Assembly: GCA_034717695.1 (NCBI GenBank)
Contig: JAYELS010000005.1
Location: 62,001-126,000 of the forward strand
DNA: 64,000 bases
DNA from: NAT127 sp034717695
Lineage (GTDB): Bacteria > Pseudomonadota > Gammaproteobacteria > Pseudomonadales > Porticoccaceae
Direction of reading: 5' to 3'
Shown: positions 1 to 8,668 of the stretch, one piece after another
How positions within the stretch are numbered: the first letter of the stretch is position 1
How the letters are laid out: each line of letters starts with the position of its first letter
Notes under the pieces: model-generated
The model's database searches: none
The model's input: the letters and a program-made list of their open reading frames with translations, nothing else
What the model was told of the DNA's origin: nothing
Made by a program: the position numbers and the translations under genes

Positions 1-518
1 AGCACGGTGAGCAGCTTCTCGTTGGGGATGGTGATCAGCGAGTCGACATTGTCCTTGAGCTGATAGATGCCCTCCTCGGCGATGGCCTTGCGCTTCTTGC
101 CCTCGAAGGCGAAGGGGCGGGTCACCACCGCGACGGTGAGGATGCCCAGCTCCCGGGCCACGTCGGCGACGATGGGGGCCGCGCCGGTGCCGGTGCCACC
201 GCCCATGCCGGCGGTGACGAACACCATGTCGGCACCCTGCAGCACATCGGCGATTCGCTCCCGGTCCTCCAGCGCCGACTGGCGGCCGATGTCCGGGTTG
301 GCGCCGGCGCCGAGGCCCTTGGTGACGCCGTTGCCCAACTGCAGCAGGGTGGCGCCGTGGAGGCTTTTGAGGGCCTGGGCATCGGTGTTGGCGCAGATGA
401 ACTCAACGCCCTGGACCTGGCTTTCGATCATGTGCATGACGGCATTGCCACCGCCGCCACCGACACCGATCACCTTGATTTTCGCGCATTCCGGAATGCT
501 ATCCACGATCTCGAACAT
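1..518 (-). CDS. ftsZ: cell division protein FtsZ (N-terminal part, cut by window edge)
   Basis: Tubulin-like GTPase that polymerises at midcell into the Z ring and recruits the divisome. Only the first 172 codons are inside the window; the gene runs off the left edge. The GTP-binding half is visible: a glycine-rich loop (GGGGGN, residues 20-25) and the tubulin signature GGGTGTG (residues 106-112). The ATG at 516-518 begins MFEIVDS and is preceded by GAGGGG about 7 bases upstream. It is the last gene of the dcw cluster seen here, 87 bases after ftsA; a gap at this point often carries extra ftsZ promoters in relatives, but I could not assign one. Identification is secure. Confidence 0.97.
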   Translation of the reverse strand, partial: MFEIVDSIPECAKIKVIGVGGGGGNAVMHMIESQVQGVEFICANTDAQALKSLHGATLLQLGNGVTKGLGAGANPDIGRQSALEDRERIADVLQGADMVFVTAGMGGGTGTGAAPIVADVARELGILTVAVVTRPFAFEGKKRKAIAEEGIYQLKDNVDSLITIPNEKLLTV

Positions 519-605
519 ACGGTTTACCCCTCGGTTGCTTAGCTAACGACTATTGATGAAAAAAACCCTGGTACTGCAACTTGCCGCCCTGGCGCCGCGC
601 CGGCG

Positions 606-1856
606 CTAGAGATTGCCCTGGAACAGGCCCCTGAGCCTGGCCATGACGGCATCCATGAACCCGACCTTTTCCTTGCCGCGCCGCTGGTGCGGGCGGCTGC
701 CCTCGCGGTGCTGCTGCATCCCGTAGAGCAACAGGCCGACGCCGGTGGAATAGATGGGGTTGTTGACGATGTCGGTGAGGCCGCGAATATCCTGGGGGGC
801 CCCCACCCGCACCGGCATGTGGAAAATTTCCTCGGCGAGCTCCACCACGCCCTCCATCTTGGAGGTGCCGCCGGTGAGCACGATGCCCGCCGCCATCAGG
901 TCCTCGTAGCCGCTGCGGCGCAGCTCCGCCTGGACCATGGAGAACAGCTCGTCGTAGCGGGGCTCCACCACCTCGGCGAGGGCCTGGCGGGACAGGTCCC
1001 GGGGCTGGCGGTCGCCGACGCTGGGCACCTTGATGGTCTCGTCCGGCCCGGCGAGCTTGGCCAGGGCGCAGGCGTAGCGGATCTTCAGCTCCTCGGCGTG
1101 GGGGGTCGGGGTGCGCAGCGCCATGGCGATGTCGTTGGTGACCTGGTCCCCGGCGATGGGAATCACCCCGGTGTGGCGGATGGCGCCGTCGGAGAAGATG
1201 GCGATGTCGGTGGTGCCGCCGCCGATGTCCACCAGGCACACCCCGAGCTGCTTCTCGTCCTGGGTGAGCACCGCGTGGCTCGACGCCAGCTGTTCGAGGA
1301 TGATGTCCTCCACCTCCAGGCCGCAGCGGCGGATGCACTTCTTGATGTTCTGGGCGGCGTTGGCGGCGCAGGTCACCAGATGCACCTTGGCCTCGAGGCG
1401 CACACCGGACATGCCCATGGGCTCCTTGACGCCCTCCTGGTTGTCGATGATGAACTCCTGGGGCAGCACATGGAGGATCTCCTGGTCGGCGGGGATGGCC
1501 ACCGCCCGGGCCGCGTCGATCACCCGCTCGATGTCCTGCTGCAGCACCTCCCGGTCGCGGATGGCGACGATGCCGTGGGAATTCATGCTGCGGATGTGGC
1601 TGCCGGCGATCCCGGCATACACCGAATGGATGTGGCAGCCGGCCATCAGCTCCGCCTCCTCGATGGCCCGCTGGATGGCGTGGACGGTGGACTCGATGTT
1701 CACCACCACCCCCTTCTTCATGCCGGAGGAGGCGTGCATGCCGGTGCCGACGATTTCCAGTTTGCCTTCGGGGCCGGCGACGCCGACGATCGCCACCACC
1801 TTGGAGGTGCCGATGTCGAGCCCCACGATCATTTGTTCATTGCTGGCGCTAGCCAT
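606..1856 (-). CDS. ftsA: cell division protein FtsA
   Basis: Actin-family ATPase that tethers FtsZ filaments to the inner membrane and recruits later division proteins. The 416-residue length is normal. Visible are the phosphate-1 loop GLDIGTSK (about residues 13-20), the phosphate-2 motif DIGGGTTDIAIF (about 210) and an adenosine motif LTGGTSKMEG near 340. The C-terminus is a short amphipathic stretch (MDAVMARLRGLFQ), the membrane-targeting sequence expected for FtsA. Its ATG lies inside the end of ftsQ (8-base overlap), so translation is probably coupled. Second-last gene of the cluster. Confidence 0.97.
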   Translation of the reverse strand: MASASNEQMIVGLDIGTSKVVAIVGVAGPEGKLEIVGTGMHASSGMKKGVVVNIESTVHAIQRAIEEAELMAGCHIHSVYAGIAGSHIRSMNSHGIVAIRDREVLQQDIERVIDAARAVAIPADQEILHVLPQEFIIDNQEGVKEPMGMSGVRLEAKVHLVTCAANAAQNIKKCIRRCGLEVEDIILEQLASSHAVLTQDEKQLGVCLVDIGGGTTDIAIFSDGAIRHTGVIPIAGDQVTNDIAMALRTPTPHAEELKIRYACALAKLAGPDETIKVPSVGDRQPRDLSRQALAEVVEPRYDELFSMVQAELRRSGYEDLMAAGIVLTGGTSKMEGVVELAEEIFHMPVRVGAPQDIRGLTDIVNNPIYSTGVGLLLYGMQQHREGSRPHQRRGKEKVGFMDAVMARLRGLFQGNL

Positions 1857-2664
1857 GGGTCGCCCTCTTCACGTTTGCCTTCTCGCTGTTTTCTGTGGGA
1901 TTGCCGTTGGTTTTCCACCGCACCGCCACGCCGTTGCCGTAGCGGATATCGATATGGTCGATCTGGTCGAGACGCACCGCGAGGGCCTTGTCCCAGACCT
2001 TGAGGAAGCGCTGGATCTTGTCGGTGATCTGGCCCCGTCCCACCGCCAGGGTGGGGCCGTCGGCGAAGCGCAGGTGCCAGCCGCCCCGCTCGCCCATGCG
2101 GAACTCGACGATGGCAAGGCCCGTGGCCTGGAGCAGCTGGGTGAAGATGCGGTACTGCTGCATCACCTCCCGCTCCATGCCCTCCGGCCCCGCCAGCAGG
2201 GGCAGCTCCGCCAGGGCGGCGGCGTTGGCCACATCCAGGGTCTGGCCCCGGTTGTTGAGAAAGCCGCTGTCGCCCCAGCGGGCGATGGGGGTTTCCTCGC
2301 GGATCACGATCACCAGCTGGTTCGGCCACTGGCGCCGGGCGGTGGCGGATTCCACCCAGGGGTGGGCCTCCAGCCCCTTGCGGATGCGGTCGAGGTCGAG
2401 GCTCAGAAATCCTCCGGAGAGATTCGCGGCGACGATGTCCTCCACCTCCCGGGCGCTCAGGTTGGCGATGCGGCCATCGACGCCGATCACGGCGATGGGC
2501 ACGTCGAGAATCCCGTACAGCGTCCGCAGCCCGACGGCGCCACCGGCGAACACCAGCGCACCGAGGGCGGCCACCCCCAGGCGGGTGGCGAGGCCGCGGC
2601 CGCGACGGGGTTCCCGCCGCGCCAGGTCCGGCCGCTCCATCCGCCATTCGGCGCTGGCGTTCAT
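1849..2664 (-). CDS. ftsQ: cell division protein FtsQ
   Basis: Bitopic inner-membrane divisome protein linking cytoplasmic and periplasmic division proteins through FtsB and FtsL. It has 271 residues: a basic cytoplasmic N-terminus (to about 28), one membrane segment (about 29-48), then a POTRA domain with the usual pattern (HPWVESATARRQWPNQLVIVI) and the FtsQ beta domain. The reading frame is open far upstream, but the ATG at 2664 is chosen because it overlaps the ddl stop by one base (TGATG) and gives the normal family length. It overlaps ftsA by 8 bases downstream. Confidence 0.95.
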   Translation of the reverse strand: MNASAEWRMERPDLARREPRRGRGLATRLGVAALGALVFAGGAVGLRTLYGILDVPIAVIGVDGRIANLSAREVEDIVAANLSGGFLSLDLDRIRKGLEAHPWVESATARRQWPNQLVIVIREETPIARWGDSGFLNNRGQTLDVANAAALAELPLLAGPEGMEREVMQQYRIFTQLLQATGLAIVEFRMGERGGWHLRFADGPTLAVGRGQITDKIQRFLKVWDKALAVRLDQIDHIDIRYGNGVAVRWKTNGNPTENSEKANVKRATHG

Positions 2665-3611
2665 CAGCCCCGCTCCCCGCTGGCGCTGGCGAGGATGCGC
2701 AGCACCAGGGCCTCGAAGTCGATGCCCCGGGCCCGCGCCGCCATGGGCACCAGGCTGTGGTCGGTCATGCCCGGCACGGTATTGACCTCCAGCAGCTGGA
2801 AGTCGCCGTTGCCGTCGAGCATCAGGTCGACCCGTCCCCAGCCGGTGCAGCCGAGGCTGTGAAACGCCGCCAGGGCGAGGGCCCTCAGGGCCTCCTCGCG
2901 CTCCGCCGGCAGGCCGCAGGGGCACAGGTAGCGGGTGTCGTCCCGCAGGTACTTGGCCTCGTAGTCGTAAAAGCCCCGGTCGGTCTCCAGCTTGATGGGG
3001 GGCAGCGCCTCGCCGTCGAGGATCGCCACGGTGTATTCGGCGCCGGACAGCCAGGCCTCGGCGATCACGTCGTCGCCGAGGGCCGCCGCGGCGCGCCAGG
3101 CGCTCTCCAGTTCCGCCGGGGTGGCGGCCCGGGCCATGCCGATGCTGGAGCCCTCCCGGGTGGGCTTGACCATGGCGGCGCCGCCGAGGCTCGCCAGTAC
3201 CGCGGCCCAGTCGCTGTCGGCGCGAAGCACGGCGAAGCCGGCGGTGGGCAGGCCCATGCCCTTCCACAGCTGCTTGGTGCGCATCTTGTCCATGGCGAGG
3301 GCGGAGGCCAGCACGCCGCTGCCGGTGTAGGGCAAGCCGAGGAATTCCAGGGCGCCCTGGAGGGTGCCGTCCTCGCCGCCGGGGCCGTGGAGGACGATGA
3401 ACACCCGGTCCGGTGCCAGGGCTTCGAGATCGCCGATGATGCCGGGGCCGGCGTCGAGGCCGGTGGCATTGACCCCCCGGGCGAGCAGCGCCTTCAGCAC
3501 CGCGGCGCCGCTGATCAGGGAAATCTCCCGCTCCGCCGAGGTGCCGCCGTAGAGCACCGCCACCTTGCCAAACCGTTCGTTCATGTCCGCCCGTGCTGTC
3601 TCCGTGTTCAT
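2664..3611 (-). CDS. ddl: D-alanine--D-alanine ligase
   Basis: ATP-grasp ligase making the D-Ala-D-Ala dipeptide that MurF adds to the peptidoglycan precursor; cytoplasmic. 315 residues. The start of the catalytic core is KVAVLYGGTSAEREISLISG, and the C-terminal Mg/ATP signature is LLEVNTVPGMTDHSLVP. The ATG at 3611 overlaps the murC stop by one base (TAATG). A second ATG at codon 10 (MNERFGKV) would also suit the family, so the exact start is uncertain. Its place between murC and ftsQ matches ddlB of Pseudomonas and E. coli; no murB lies between, unlike some other orders. Confidence 0.96.
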   Translation of the reverse strand: MNTETARADMNERFGKVAVLYGGTSAEREISLISGAAVLKALLARGVNATGLDAGPGIIGDLEALAPDRVFIVLHGPGGEDGTLQGALEFLGLPYTGSGVLASALAMDKMRTKQLWKGMGLPTAGFAVLRADSDWAAVLASLGGAAMVKPTREGSSIGMARAATPAELESAWRAAAALGDDVIAEAWLSGAEYTVAILDGEALPPIKLETDRGFYDYEAKYLRDDTRYLCPCGLPAEREEALRALALAAFHSLGCTGWGRVDLMLDGNGDFQLLEVNTVPGMTDHSLVPMAARARGIDFEALVLRILASASGERG

Positions 3612-5038
3612 TAATTAAGGCCCCGCTCCGCCAGCAGCTTGACCAGCTTGCCGACACTGCCGGCGCCCTGGGTGATGACGATGTCGCCACCGCGCACCAG
3701 GTTGGCGACGATGTCGGGGATTTCCTCGATGGTTTGCGCGTAGATCGGGTCCACCAGGCCCCGCTGGCGGATGGTGCCGCACAGCTGGCGGCTGGTGGCC
3801 CCGGGGATTTCCGCCTCGCCGGCGCTGTACACCTCGTTGACGATCAACACGTCGCAGGTGGAGAGCACCTGGACGAAGTCCTCGTAGAGGTCGCGGGTGC
3901 GGCTGTAGCGGTGGGGCTGGAAGATCATCACCAGGCGGCGGTCGGGCCAGCCGTCCCGCACCGCCTTGATGGTGGCGGCCACTTCCCGGGGGTGGTGGCC
4001 GTAGTCGTCCACCAGCATGGCCTTGCCCCCCTGAACGCTGAACTCGCCGTGCACCTCGAAGCGCCGGCCAACCCCCTGAAAGCCCTCCAGCCCCCGGAGG
4101 ATGGCGTCGTCGCCGACCTTCTCATCGCTGCACACGGCGATGGCGGCGGTGGCGTTGAGGACATTGTGGACGCCGGGAATATTCAACCGGACGTCGAGGG
4201 CCGACAGGCCATCGGGGCGCTGGACCCGGAAGCGGGAGGTGCGCTCCTTGAGGAGCACGTCGCTGATGCGGAAGTCCGCCCCCTCGGCAAAGCCGTAGGT
4301 CAGCACCGGTCGCGACACCTCGGGAATGATGGCGCGCACGTTGGCATCGTCGAGGCACAGCACCGCGAGGCCGTAGAACGGCAGGTTGTGGAGAAATTCC
4401 ACGAAGGTGGCGGTGAGGCGGCTGAAATCGAAGCCGTAGGTCTCCATATGGTCGGCGTCGATATTGGTGACCACCGACACCATGGGCTGCAGGTGCAGGA
4501 AGGAGGCGTCGCTCTCGTCCGCCTCCGCCACCAGATAGCGGCTGGTGCCGAGGCCGGCGTTGGTGCCGGCGCTGTTGACGCGGCCGCCGATCACGAAGGT
4601 GGGGGCGAGCCCGCCCTCGGCGAGGATGGCGGAAATGAGGCTGGTGGTGGTGGTCTTGCCATGGGTGCCCGCCACCGCGATACCGTGGCGGTAGCGCATC
4701 AGCTCCGCCAGCATCTGGGCGCGGCGCACCACCGGGATGCGCTGCTCGCGGGCGGCCTGGATCTCCGGGTTGCCGTCCACCACCGCCGAGGACTGCACCA
4801 CCACGTGGGCGCCGGCGATGTTCTCCGCCCGGTGGCCGAGGAGGATGGTGGCGCCGAGCCGGGCGAGGCGCTGGGTGTTGGCATTCTCATGGAGGTCGGA
4901 GCCGGAGATGTCGTAGCCCTGGTTGAGCAGCACCTCGGCGATGCCGCACATGCCGCTGCCGCCGATGCCGACGAAGTGGATATGGCGGATGCGGCGCATC
5001 TCGGGCACGTGGTAGCCGTTGTTCAGTATCGGGCTCAT
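3611..5038 (-). CDS. murC: UDP-N-acetylmuramate--L-alanine ligase MurC
   Basis: Cytoplasmic Mur ligase that adds L-Ala to UDP-MurNAc, the first peptide step of peptidoglycan synthesis. About 475 residues. Visible are the Rossmann-like N-terminal motif GIGGSGMCGIAE (about 24-35), the ATP P-loop GTHGKTTTTS (about 120) and the central Mur-ligase motif DYGHHPREVAATIKA. The ATG at 5038 is preferred over upstream in-frame codons because it forms an ATGA overlap with the murG stop and gives the normal N-terminus before RHIHFVGIGG. Followed by ddl with a one-base overlap. Confidence 0.97.
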   Translation of the reverse strand: MSPILNNGYHVPEMRRIRHIHFVGIGGSGMCGIAEVLLNQGYDISGSDLHENANTQRLARLGATILLGHRAENIAGAHVVVQSSAVVDGNPEIQAAREQRIPVVRRAQMLAELMRYRHGIAVAGTHGKTTTTSLISAILAEGGLAPTFVIGGRVNSAGTNAGLGTSRYLVAEADESDASFLHLQPMVSVVTNIDADHMETYGFDFSRLTATFVEFLHNLPFYGLAVLCLDDANVRAIIPEVSRPVLTYGFAEGADFRISDVLLKERTSRFRVQRPDGLSALDVRLNIPGVHNVLNATAAIAVCSDEKVGDDAILRGLEGFQGVGRRFEVHGEFSVQGGKAMLVDDYGHHPREVAATIKAVRDGWPDRRLVMIFQPHRYSRTRDLYEDFVQVLSTCDVLIVNEVYSAGEAEIPGATSRQLCGTIRQRGLVDPIYAQTIEEIPDIVANLVRGGDIVITQGAGSVGKLVKLLAERGLN

Positions 5039-6126
5039 GCCGTCGCTCCCCGCGCCATCAGGTCTTCGCAAAGTGCCGCCACGTCGCGGGCGGCGGTGGT
5101 GCGGGCCAGGGCGCGGCCGCGCTCGGCCATGGCCAGCAGACGATCGCCGTCGCCGAGCAGTTCCGCCAACCGGGCAGCCAGGTGTTCGGGGGTCAATTCC
5201 CGCTGGGGCACCAACAGCGCCGCGCCGTTGTCCACCAGCCACTGGCCGTTGCGGGTCTGGTGGTCGTCGATGGCGGCGGGGAACGGCACCAGCAGGGCGC
5301 CGACTCCGGCGGCGGTGAGTTCCGCCACCGTCAGGGCGCCGGCGCGGCAGACCACGAAGTCCGCCCAGCCGTAGGCCTCCGCCATGTCGGCGATAAAGGG
5401 TTCGACGCTGGCCTCCACCCCGGCGGCCCGGTAGGCGGCGGCGGTGGCTTCCACATGTTTGCGGCCACACTGGTGGCGCACCTCGGGGCGCGCGCCCAAG
5501 GGCAGCAGCGCCAGGGCGGCGGGCACCCGCTCGTTGATGGCGGTGGCGCCGAGGCTGCCCCCCAGCACCAGCAGCCGGGCGGGGCGATGGCTGCCCAGCT
5601 GACGGGCGGCCGGCGCCGGCAGCGCGGCGATCTCGGGGCGCACCGGGTTGCCGGTGTGCGCCGCCCCGGCCAGGGTGCCGGGGAAGGCTTCCGCCACCCG
5701 GGTGGCGACCCGGGCGAGAATGCGGTTGGTGGTGCCGGCCACGGCGTTCTGCTCGTGGATCACCAGGGGAATACCCATAAGTCGCGCCGCCATGCCACCG
5801 GGCCCCGAGGCGAAGCCGCCGAAACCAAGCACCACCGCAGGGCGCGCCCGGCGCACCACCGCGAGGGCCTGCCACAGGGCGCGGAGAATCCGCAGGGGCG
5901 CCAGGGCCTTGGCGGCGAGCCCCTTGCCCCGCACCCCGCTCACCTGGATGCAGTGCAGCGGGAAGCCGTTGGCGGGCACCAGCTCCGCCTCGATGCCGGC
6001 GCGGGTGCCGAGCCACTCCACCCCGTGGCCCCGGGCGCGCAGTTCCGCCGCCACCGCCAGGGCGGGAAAGACGTGTCCACCGGTGCCACCGGCCATTATC
6101 AGCACCCTGTTACCCCCTTGAGCCAC
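5035..6126 (-). CDS. murG: UDP-GlcNAc:lipid I N-acetylglucosaminyltransferase MurG
   Basis: Peripheral inner-membrane GT-B glycosyltransferase converting lipid I to lipid II on the cytoplasmic face. 363 residues, normal length. The glycine-rich G loop 1 is MAGGTGGHVFPALAVA near the N-terminus; a second G loop GGSLGATAINE lies near 190; the donor-sugar region includes GAGALTVAEL-type sequence (CRAGALTVAELTAAGV) and FPAAIDDHQTRN. The start overlaps the end of ftsW by 17 bases and the stop overlaps murC (ATGA). It acts directly after MraY and before lipid II flipping. Confidence 0.97.
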   Translation of the reverse strand: MAQGGNRVLIMAGGTGGHVFPALAVAAELRARGHGVEWLGTRAGIEAELVPANGFPLHCIQVSGVRGKGLAAKALAPLRILRALWQALAVVRRARPAVVLGFGGFASGPGGMAARLMGIPLVIHEQNAVAGTTNRILARVATRVAEAFPGTLAGAAHTGNPVRPEIAALPAPAARQLGSHRPARLLVLGGSLGATAINERVPAALALLPLGARPEVRHQCGRKHVEATAAAYRAAGVEASVEPFIADMAEAYGWADFVVCRAGALTVAELTAAGVGALLVPFPAAIDDHQTRNGQWLVDNGAALLVPQRELTPEHLAARLAELLGDGDRLLAMAERGRALARTTAARDVAALCEDLMARGATA

Positions 6127-7303
6127 GGTTCACCTGCTGTCGTTGTCCCCAGGCGCTGTCGTCCATGTCGATGCCGATGCGCAGCACCAGCGCCACCATC
6201 ATGGTGCTCACCAACAGGCTGCTGCCGCCGTAACTGACGAAGGGCAGCGTCAGCCCCTTGGTGGGCAACAACCCGGAGGTCACGCCGATATTGATGAAGG
6301 CCTGCCCCGCCAGCAGGATGCCGATACCGAAGGCGGTGTAGGCGGAGAACCAGTCCTGGCGGCGCACCGCGCGGCGGCCGATGGCGAGGATGCGCAGCAC
6401 CAGGGCGACGAACAGGGCGATCACCAGCCCCACGCCCACCAGGCCGAATTCCTCGGCGAAGATGGCGAACACGAAATCGGTGTGGGCCTCCGGCAGGTAG
6501 AAAAGCTTCTGCACGCTGTTGCCGAGCCCCACCCCGAACCACTCGCCGCGCCCGAAGGCAATCAGGGACTGGGTGAGCTGGTAGCCGGTGTTGAACTGGT
6601 CGGCCCAGGGATCGAGGAAGGTCACCAGGCGTTGCATCCGGTAGGGGGAAGTGATCGCCAAGAGCGCCAGCAGGGTGCCGCCAAGGCCGAGCAGGGCGCC
6701 GAAGATCCACAGCTGCACGCCGCCGAGGAAGAGAAGGCCGAGGGCCGTGCCGCAGATCACCACCGCCGAGCCGAAGTCCGGCTGCAGCAACAGCAGCAGG
6801 GCGACGATGCCGAGCATCCCGGTGGGGCGCAGAAAGCCGAGCCAGCTGGCGCGGACTTCCAGCTGGTGGCGCTGCAGGTAGGCGGCGAGGAACACGATCA
6901 TCGCCAGCTTGGCCACTTCGGCGATCTGCAGGTTGATGATGCCAAGGCCAATCCAGCGCCGCGCGCCGTTGACCTCGCGGCCGATGCCGGGGATCAGCAC
7001 CGCCACCAGCAGCAGCACCGCCATCACCATCAAAAGGTCGCTGTAGCGGTACCAGAGGCGCACCGGCACCTGCAGCACCACCGCCCCGGCAATCGCCGCC
7101 ATCGCCAGGTAGATCAGGTGGCGCTTGAAAAAGTAGAAGCCGTCGCCGTAGAGATGCTCGGCGTAGCTGATGGATGCCGACGACACCATGACGAGGCCGA
7201 TGGACACCAGGGCGCAGGTCACCGCCAACAGACGCGTGTCGAAGCCGCCGTTGATACGGCTCGGCAGCTGGACCCAGGGTCGCAGGGAGGCGGTCGGGTT
7301 CAT
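6110..7303 (-). CDS. ftsW: septal peptidoglycan polymerase FtsW
   Basis: SEDS-family polytopic inner-membrane glycosyltransferase that polymerises lipid II at the septum together with FtsI (PBP3). 397 residues with about ten hydrophobic segments. SEDS hallmarks include NGARRWIGLG, LLLQPDFGSAVV and the C-terminal LPFVSYGGSSLL block. The ATG at 7303 is chosen because it makes an ATGA overlap with the murD stop and precedes the first membrane segment by a normal ~25-residue cytoplasmic tail. Its partner FtsI is encoded upstream in the same cluster. Confidence 0.96.
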   Translation of the reverse strand: MNPTASLRPWVQLPSRINGGFDTRLLAVTCALVSIGLVMVSSASISYAEHLYGDGFYFFKRHLIYLAMAAIAGAVVLQVPVRLWYRYSDLLMVMAVLLLVAVLIPGIGREVNGARRWIGLGIINLQIAEVAKLAMIVFLAAYLQRHQLEVRASWLGFLRPTGMLGIVALLLLLQPDFGSAVVICGTALGLLFLGGVQLWIFGALLGLGGTLLALLAITSPYRMQRLVTFLDPWADQFNTGYQLTQSLIAFGRGEWFGVGLGNSVQKLFYLPEAHTDFVFAIFAEEFGLVGVGLVIALFVALVLRILAIGRRAVRRQDWFSAYTAFGIGILLAGQAFINIGVTSGLLPTKGLTLPFVSYGGSSLLVSTMMVALVLRIGIDMDDSAWGQRQQVNRGSRG

Positions 7304-8646
7304 GCCAGCCCCTCCACGGCCCGGGCGAACTGTTCGCCCCGATCGGCGAAGCCCTTGAACATGTCGAAGCTGGCGCAGGCCGGGGACAACAGCACCGTAT
7401 CGCCGGGGCGGGCGCTCTCCGCCGCCGCCGTCACCGCCGCCCCGAGGGAGGTGGCGTAGAGCAGGTCGCAGGCGCCCTTCAGAGCGTCCGCCAGGCGGGG
7501 GGCATCCTCGCCAAGGAGGATGGCGAGGCGCACCCGGCCCCGGGCGGCGCGGCCCAGGGCGGCAAAATCCTGGCCCTTGCCCTGGCCGCCGGCGATCAAG
7601 ATGAGGTTGGCATCCTCCCCGGCCAGGCCTTCGATGGCGGCGATGGCGGCGCCCACGTTGGTGGCCTTGGAATCGTTGATCCAGGTGACGCCGCCCCTGT
7701 CCGCCACCCACTCGCAGCGGTGGGGCAGGCCCCGGAAGGCCCGCAGCGCCGCCAGCATGGACGCCATGGGCAGGCCGGCGGCGTGGCCGAGGGCCAGGGC
7801 CGCCAGGGCGTTGGCGAGGTTGTGGCGGCCCTTGATGGCCAGCTCGGCGGCGGGCAGCAGCAGCTCCCCCTCGAACACCAGCCAGGGCTCGCCGTCCACC
7901 GCCGCCACCCCAAAGCCCTTGAAGTCCGGCTTGCCGAGGCCGAAGGTCCACTGCTTCACCGCCGGTGCCACCAGGGGCGCGGACAGGGCGTCGTCGCGGT
8001 TGACCACCACCTGGCGCGCGCCGCGGAAGATCCGGTGCTTGGCGGCGTGGTAGCGCTGCAGGTCGGGGTAGCGGTCCATGTGGTCGGGGCTGAGGTTGAG
8101 CACCGTGGCCACCTCCGCCCCCAGGTGTTCCACCAGCTCCAGCTGGAAGCTCGACAGCTCTACCACGTAGAGCTCCCGGCCGGCCGCCAGGAGGTCGAGG
8201 GCGGGGGTGCCGAGGTTGCCGCCGACACCCACGTTGTAGCCTGCGGCGGCGGCCATCTCCCCCACCAGGGTGGTGACGGTGCTTTTGCCGTTGGAGCCGG
8301 TGATGGCGACGATGGGGGCGGCGGCCGCCTCGGCGAACAGCTGGATGTCGCCGGTGATGGCGACCCCCGCCTCGGCGGCCTTTTGCAGGGCCGGCTCGGC
8401 GAGGGGGATGCCGGGGCTCACCACCAGGCGCTCGGCGGCGCAAAGGGTATCGGCGTTGAGCCCGCCCAGCTCCACCGGCACCTGGGGCAGCGCCCGGGCC
8501 AGTTCGCCAAGCCCCGGGGGATCGACCCGGCTGTCCACCACCACGAAGCGCTCCCCGCGCCCGGCCAGATAACGGGCAACCGCCAGACCGGTGGCGCCAA
8601 GGCCCACCACCACGGTCAGTTTGCTGGTTGCGATCAGGTCAGTCAC
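7300..8646 (-). CDS. murD: UDP-MurNAc-L-Ala--D-glutamate ligase MurD
   Basis: Cytoplasmic Mur ligase adding D-Glu to UDP-MurNAc-L-Ala. 448 residues, family-typical. The N-terminal dinucleotide-like motif is VVGLGATGLAVARYL; the P-loop is ITGSNGKSTVTTL (about residue 113 onward); the carbamylated-lysine and metal regions follow, with WINDSKATNVGAA as the conserved C-terminal-domain entry. It starts 22 bases after mraY is read (order mraY, murD, ftsW on the minus strand) and overlaps ftsW by ATGA. Confidence 0.97.
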   Translation of the reverse strand: MTDLIATSKLTVVVGLGATGLAVARYLAGRGERFVVVDSRVDPPGLGELARALPQVPVELGGLNADTLCAAERLVVSPGIPLAEPALQKAAEAGVAITGDIQLFAEAAAAPIVAITGSNGKSTVTTLVGEMAAAAGYNVGVGGNLGTPALDLLAAGRELYVVELSSFQLELVEHLGAEVATVLNLSPDHMDRYPDLQRYHAAKHRIFRGARQVVVNRDDALSAPLVAPAVKQWTFGLGKPDFKGFGVAAVDGEPWLVFEGELLLPAAELAIKGRHNLANALAALALGHAAGLPMASMLAALRAFRGLPHRCEWVADRGGVTWINDSKATNVGAAIAAIEGLAGEDANLILIAGGQGKGQDFAALGRAARGRVRLAILLGEDAPRLADALKGACDLLYATSLGAAVTAAAESARPGDTVLLSPACASFDMFKGFADRGEQFARAVEGLA

Positions 8647-8668
8647 TGGCTGCTTCCGTTTCCCGTTA

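Noticed and set aside
519..605. GC-rich hairpin plus T7 run between ftsA and ftsZ as an attenuator
   Set aside because: The GC-rich inverted repeat and the T-run are separated by about 20 bases, so it does not form an intrinsic terminator.
5182..6237. Long plus-strand open frames opposite the dcw, yhdP and other minus-strand genes (for example 35293-40794)
   Set aside because: Histidine/glycine/valine-rich or arginine/serine-rich shadow translations of high-GC genes; no recognisable domains, and the opposite strand encodes known proteins.
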